NCBI RefSeq assembly: GCF_021389935.1
Contig: NZ_CP089979.1
Span: 4,197,001-4,261,000 of the forward strand
Reading direction: 5' to 3'
Length of the DNA stretch: 64,000 nt
DNA from: Fulvivirga ligni
GTDB lineage: Bacteria > Bacteroidota > Bacteroidia > Cytophagales > Cyclobacteriaceae
Part shown: piece after piece, positions 60,704 to 64,000 of the stretch
How positions within the stretch are numbered: position 1 is the stretch's first letter
Layout of the letters: each line of letters opens with the position of its first letter
Position numbers and translations under genes: made by a program
Notes under the pieces: generated by a model
What the model was told of the DNA's origin: nothing
Databases searched by the model: none
What the model saw: only the letters and a program-made list of their open reading frames with translations

Positions 60704-62116
60704 ATGAAAAAGGCTTTAACAATTTCATTTATAGCAATATTCGGTATGATTGCCTGGTCATCCAAAGCGCAAGAATTACCTGTATATAACCAATTCTATT
60801 TTAACCCATACCTCTACAACCCTAGTTTTGTAGCAAATAGTGGCAGAAGTGAAATTAATGCTACTTATAGAAAACAATGGGTAGATATTGGCGATGCACC
60901 TGAAGTAGGTGCTTTAAACTTTCAATATGCCACCAAGGGTAATGTCTCTTTGGGATTATCGCTTCAAAGTGAAAAGTCCGTTCTTCTAAGGTCTGATTTC
61001 GGTTTTGTTACTTTTGGATACAAAGTCCCATTTCAAGGTGATGACCACTATGTGAAATTTGGTCTATCAGGCGGAGTGATCCATAATACTCTTGATGTAG
61101 AAGCACTAATAGCTTCTTCCGGTTCCGATATACTAAATGATCCCGCTGTGATCAATGCTCTGGATGACTCATATAATTTTGCCAGTCAATTTGGTGTACA
61201 TTATAAACTTAAAAACCTTACTCTGGGATTTGCTCTACCACAACTTATCGAAAATAAAATAAACACCGGCGGTGACATTACAGATGTGGAATTTTCCAGT
61301 ATGGATCAGAAGATAATATCTGCAAGCTATGATATTGAGTTAAGCCCCTTTATTAGCTTCACTCCCACTGCTGTGGTGAGATTAGTCAATAAACAACAGA
61401 ACCAAATGACCATGATGGGTATAGTGAATTATAAGGAACTCATCTGGGCTGGTGCAGGATATAGATATGATTATGGCCCATTGATGTATCTTGGCCTAAA
61501 AGTTACTGATGCCCTACAGTTTGGCTACTCATATGAATTCAATGGTGTCGGATCTAATTCTTTTTCAAGTGCTAGTCATGAAGTTCATCTAAAATTCAGA
61601 TTTAAGAAGAAATCAAAACAAAATATTATTGTTGCTGAAGACAAAACCACTTCTCCTATCACTGTTGCTGAAAACACTGAAGGAGAAATTATTGAGGAAG
61701 AAATACGTGAAGAAGAAAACTCTGTAAACCCTGGCACCACAACTGAGGAACCAATCGCAACTACAGAAGAGCCAATTGAAGAAATAACTCCCGCAGAAGA
61801 TCAATTAAATACATCAGACGAAGGATCGTTTATCGAAGATAACCATTCTAACACAAAAGAAATACCTGAAATGACTCCAGGTGGATTCTATGTGATCATA
61901 GGTGTTTATAAAGATAAAAACAATGCTCTGGCCTATACGCAGAAAGTCACTAAAGCTGGGTATCCAGCCCAAATATCTTACTACAGTAAAAAGAATAAAT
62001 ATTACGTTTATTTGTACAATTCTGTATTTAAAGACAGTGCTCAGCGGATGAGAAAAGATATTTCCAGAAAAGATCTATTTGAGTTTAAAGATGCCTGGGT
62101 GTTAGAAGTAAAATAA
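60704..62116 (+). CDS. PorP/SprF-type T9SS outer-membrane protein fused to a SPOR domain
   Basis: 470 aa from the ATG at 60704, five bases after the adhesin stop; a longer start at 60650 overlaps that gene and lacks a signal peptide. Signal peptide ends at SSKAQ. Residues about 23-300 show the PorP/SprF pattern: ELPVYNQFYFNPYLYNPSFV at the mature N-terminus, YRKQWVDIGDAP, and a barrel ending in HEVHLKFRFKKK. A long acidic Glu/Thr-rich linker (about 320-395) leads to a SPOR-like domain (about 400-470: GGFYVIIGVYKDKNNALAYT to DAWVLEVK). PorP/SprF proteins are needed to export or anchor type B substrates, here the upstream adhesin. The SPOR domain would bind peptidoglycan and tether the complex. 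Confidence 0.88.
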   Translation: MKKALTISFIAIFGMIAWSSKAQELPVYNQFYFNPYLYNPSFVANSGRSEINATYRKQWVDIGDAPEVGALNFQYATKGNVSLGLSLQSEKSVLLRSDFGFVTFGYKVPFQGDDHYVKFGLSGGVIHNTLDVEALIASSGSDILNDPAVINALDDSYNFASQFGVHYKLKNLTLGFALPQLIENKINTGGDITDVEFSSMDQKIISASYDIELSPFISFTPTAVVRLVNKQQNQMTMMGIVNYKELIWAGAGYRYDYGPLMYLGLKVTDALQFGYSYEFNGVGSNSFSSASHEVHLKFRFKKKSKQNIIVAEDKTTSPITVAENTEGEIIEEEIREEENSVNPGTTTEEPIATTEEPIEEITPAEDQLNTSDEGSFIEDNHSNTKEIPEMTPGGFYVIIGVYKDKNNALAYTQKVTKAGYPAQISYYSKKNKYYVYLYNSVFKDSAQRMRKDISRKDLFEFKDAWVLEVK

Positions 62117-62530
62117 CAAATTAACATCCTCCAGGAATTCTTATACTTCTCAGAATACAGATGAGATTATGCTGAAGAATCGCTAGGGGCAGCTAAATCA
62201 TAATTGACTGAATATTATATTTAGGGGGTCTTTAGTTGAGCCGCTAGCAGGGGATAATAGCAAAACGAGCTCATTGAGTTTCATACATTTTGGACTGACA
62301 TTTCAAATTTAACACTCAAATATATCAGGTTACCAAGGTAAAATTAATACTAACCTAAAGCTTTGAATGTCGCTAATTAGGACTTTAAGTAGTCTGACAC
62401 TCTAATAATTCTATTCTTCGAGGTCTTATATTTACATGAATCAATGAAACCAGAGAGTAATCTGTATAAATAAAAAGGGCCTGATAGATTTCTCTATCAG
62501 GCTCTTTACATTTATTATATATATTATGAA
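62117..62530. other. Gene-free 414-base region
   Basis: Lies between two convergent genes. It contains GGGG runs (TAGGGGCAGC, TAGGGGGTCTTT, AGCAGGGGATAA between 62186 and 62253) and GAGCCGCTAGC (62237-62247), which resembles AGCCGCTAGGAGG at 38711. Nothing coding was seen. Its end holds the terminator at 62474-62507. Confidence 0.4.
62474..62507 (-). terminator. Terminator of the minus-strand T9SS protein gene
   Basis: Stem AAAGGGCCTGATAGA (62474-62488) / TCTATCAGGCTCTTT (62493-62507), loop TTTC, one G-T pair. On the minus strand it is followed by TTTATTTATA, 24 bases after the stop. Confidence 0.9.
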
Positions 62531-64000
62531 TTATCTCTTGATGATTCTAAAGACTTTAGACTCATTTCCGTAGATCACTTTTAACATGTTCATACCCTCT
62601 GTAAGGTTAGAACCTTTTAAATCCAATCTGTACTCAGAATCGCTAAGCTTATCTTCAGAGATATTATTTACCAATTTACCTTGTAGATCATAGATGAAGA
62701 ATTCTACTTTTCCTTCAGGAATCTCTTCAAACCTAACATTTACATGATCACTAACAATAGTAGGATAAACTACTATACCTGCTTCAGCTAGTTCAGTATT
62801 TAAACCATTAACACCTTTCTTAGCAGACGCATCAATACCTGACACATCAAACGCTTGAATCACTAATGAGCTTAGATATCCGTAAGAGGCCGATGGATCT
62901 GTAGCAATCTTAATATTTACGTTACCGTCAATATCTGGGACTACGTTATTAATTTGAACTGTATTGCTTGTATTTAAGCTGGCATTCAATGAAACTGTTT
63001 CACCATTGATCGTATAATTAGTCAATCTATTACCGCTAGCATTTCTTGTTGCAAAGAACACAAAGTTATAAGCATAGCTAAAGTTTAATCCTTTAATCTT
63101 AAACTCAGCGTCAGCATTTGGATCCAGGTAATAAGAACCTTCTAATACTTCATCAGGGTAGATTCCAGAATCATTACCTGTTTGCATACCTGCAGGGTTC
63201 TCTCCAGTAAATGCTTTTACCATTTCAATGGCAAATCCGGTATTCATTTCAGAATCATCTTTTAAGTTATAGATTACATCACCTTCGTACATTACCGTTA
63301 GGTTATTCCATGGTGCAGGAGCTCCACTTATATCATTGAAGTTAACTCCTACAAAAAATGCAAATGTACTAGCATACGCCTCATTAGAATAGGCCGATAC
63401 CTCAGACGCATTGAAAGCTCTAACCTTATAGCTGTAAGGAGTATTCGGTGATAGACCTTGATCCATAAATGAAGTTGTATTTGGATTCAATGTAGCCAAT
63501 AAACTGTAGCTTCCTCCGTCTACTGATCTATACAATTCATAACCATCTTCTATTCCAGTATTATCAACCCAATCTAATTTAATCTCATCCTTAGAAATAG
63601 AAGTTGCTACAAGAGCAGAAGGAGCCAATGGCACATCACTTGCACTATATGATTGGATCTCTAGAGCATTGATGTAAGCATAGCTTGAGCTTGCTTGCTT
63701 CTTCACTGTAATGATAATCTCACCATTTACATCAGGAGCAATACCTGCTATTGTAGCTACGTTAGTAGAGTTACCCGAAGCGTTCAAGCTAACTGTACTT
63801 GATCCTACAGTATAATCTGCATATCTAGATCCACTACCATCTCTACTACCGAAGAATACTAAATTGTAGTTTTTAGAATTATCAAGTCCAGATAGTTTTA
63901 TTCTTCTATTAGATGTAGATGATTCCCAGAAAGATGTACGTGTTACATTATCAGGATAAACACCTGCCCCGGTCATCATTCCTAAGTTGTTGGTACCTTG
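62531..64000 (-). CDS. T9SS-exported surface protein with Fn3 and malectin-like repeats, 5' part outside window
   Basis: 490 codons visible, open to the window edge; the start is beyond 64000. From the visible N-terminus: the end of a malectin-like beta module (about 1-118, with IKLSGLDNSKNYNLVFFGSR), a fibronectin type III domain (about 124-212, PLAPSALVATSISKDEIKLD), and a second malectin-like module (about 215-385, with the near-identical FKIKGLNFSYAYNFVFFATR and SLNAS stretches). A type A T9SS sorting domain follows (about 410-490: IVVYPTIVSDHVNVRF to KVFRIIKR). Likely a carbohydrate-binding or enzyme fusion whose catalytic part lies outside the window. Confidence 0.85.
   Translation of the reverse strand, partial: QGTNNLGMMTGAGVYPDNVTRTSFWESSTSNRRIKLSGLDNSKNYNLVFFGSRDGSGSRYADYTVGSSTVSLNASGNSTNVATIAGIAPDVNGEIIITVKKQASSSYAYINALEIQSYSASDVPLAPSALVATSISKDEIKLDWVDNTGIEDGYELYRSVDGGSYSLLATLNPNTTSFMDQGLSPNTPYSYKVRAFNASEVSAYSNEAYASTFAFFVGVNFNDISGAPAPWNNLTVMYEGDVIYNLKDDSEMNTGFAIEMVKAFTGENPAGMQTGNDSGIYPDEVLEGSYYLDPNADAEFKIKGLNFSYAYNFVFFATRNASGNRLTNYTINGETVSLNASLNTSNTVQINNVVPDIDGNVNIKIATDPSASYGYLSSLVIQAFDVSGIDASAKKGVNGLNTELAEAGIVVYPTIVSDHVNVRFEEIPEGKVEFFIYDLQGKLVNNISEDKLSDSEYRLDLKGSNLTEGMNMLKVIYGNESKVFRIIKR

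Overview
The window comes from a Bacteroidota chromosome, most likely a Cytophagales-type gliding marine or soil bacterium (Fulvivirga-like by general impression; the genus is a guess). The evidence is as follows. The base composition is moderately AT-rich. Several outer-membrane receptors begin with a carboxypeptidase-regulatory-like domain. Lipoproteins carry Cys followed by an acidic run after the lipobox. Type IX secretion C-terminal signals of both type A and type B (CHU_C/gliding) are present, with a PorP/SprF protein. TAnnTTTG-like promoter boxes occur, and Shine-Dalgarno sequences are rare.

Layout. 1-4 kb: 3' part of a heme-type TonB receptor, a HmuY-like lipoprotein and a companion periplasmic protein, which together look like a heme-uptake operon. 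4-9 kb: secreted alpha/beta hydrolase, SdpR/SdpI autorepressor-immunity pair, a second TonB receptor and a small lipoprotein. 9-12 kb: KtrB-KtrA potassium uptake. 12-15.4 kb: SdiA-regulated-like protein, PepSY-like lipoprotein and an OmpR-type two-component system. 15.4-18.2 kb: a third TonB receptor, bracketed by 48-bp identical direct repeats inside a family of hairpin-rich intergenic repeats. 18.2-19.5 kb: an intact IS3-family element. 19.5-23.75 kb: an accessory island of orphan genes, all on the minus strand. Three of its genes are preceded by a start-less open tail that looks like a toxin C-terminal tip, and the units are bracketed by stem-loops sharing one loop sequence. I read this as a toxin-tip/immunity cassette array. 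23.8-29.3 kb: tripartite RND efflux operon. 29.4-35 kb: sugar locus (ManA, FucP-type transporter, Nudix/winged-helix regulator, GH3 glycosidase). 35.4-40.2 kb: SulP transporter and two paralogous Ig-like surface proteins, one a lipoprotein and one without any export signal. 40.4-44.7 kb: a tightly coupled three-gene operon (SbnA-like PLP synthase, FAD/NAD(P)-binding protein, fold-III PLP decarboxylase-like enzyme) that looks like a small amino-acid-derived metabolite pathway. 44.8-51.2 kb: a sensor lacking its ATPase domain, a response regulator, a sugar-phosphate transferase fused to a dead receiver domain, two glycosyltransferases and a methyltransferase, making an exopolysaccharide locus. 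51.2-62.1 kb: three successive paralogous secreted esterases with 0, 4 and 15 PKD-like repeats, using no recognised signal, a type A and a type B T9SS signal respectively, then a PorP/SprF barrel with a C-terminal SPOR domain. 62.5-64 kb: 3' part of another T9SS-exported Fn3 protein.

The most novel candidates are the cassette array at 19.5-23.75 kb, the SbnA/FAD/PLP operon at 40.4-44.7 kb, and the linked signalling/glycan/adhesin block at 44.8-62.1 kb. No tRNA, rRNA or CRISPR array was seen. All family assignments were made by eye from protein motifs, without any database search.
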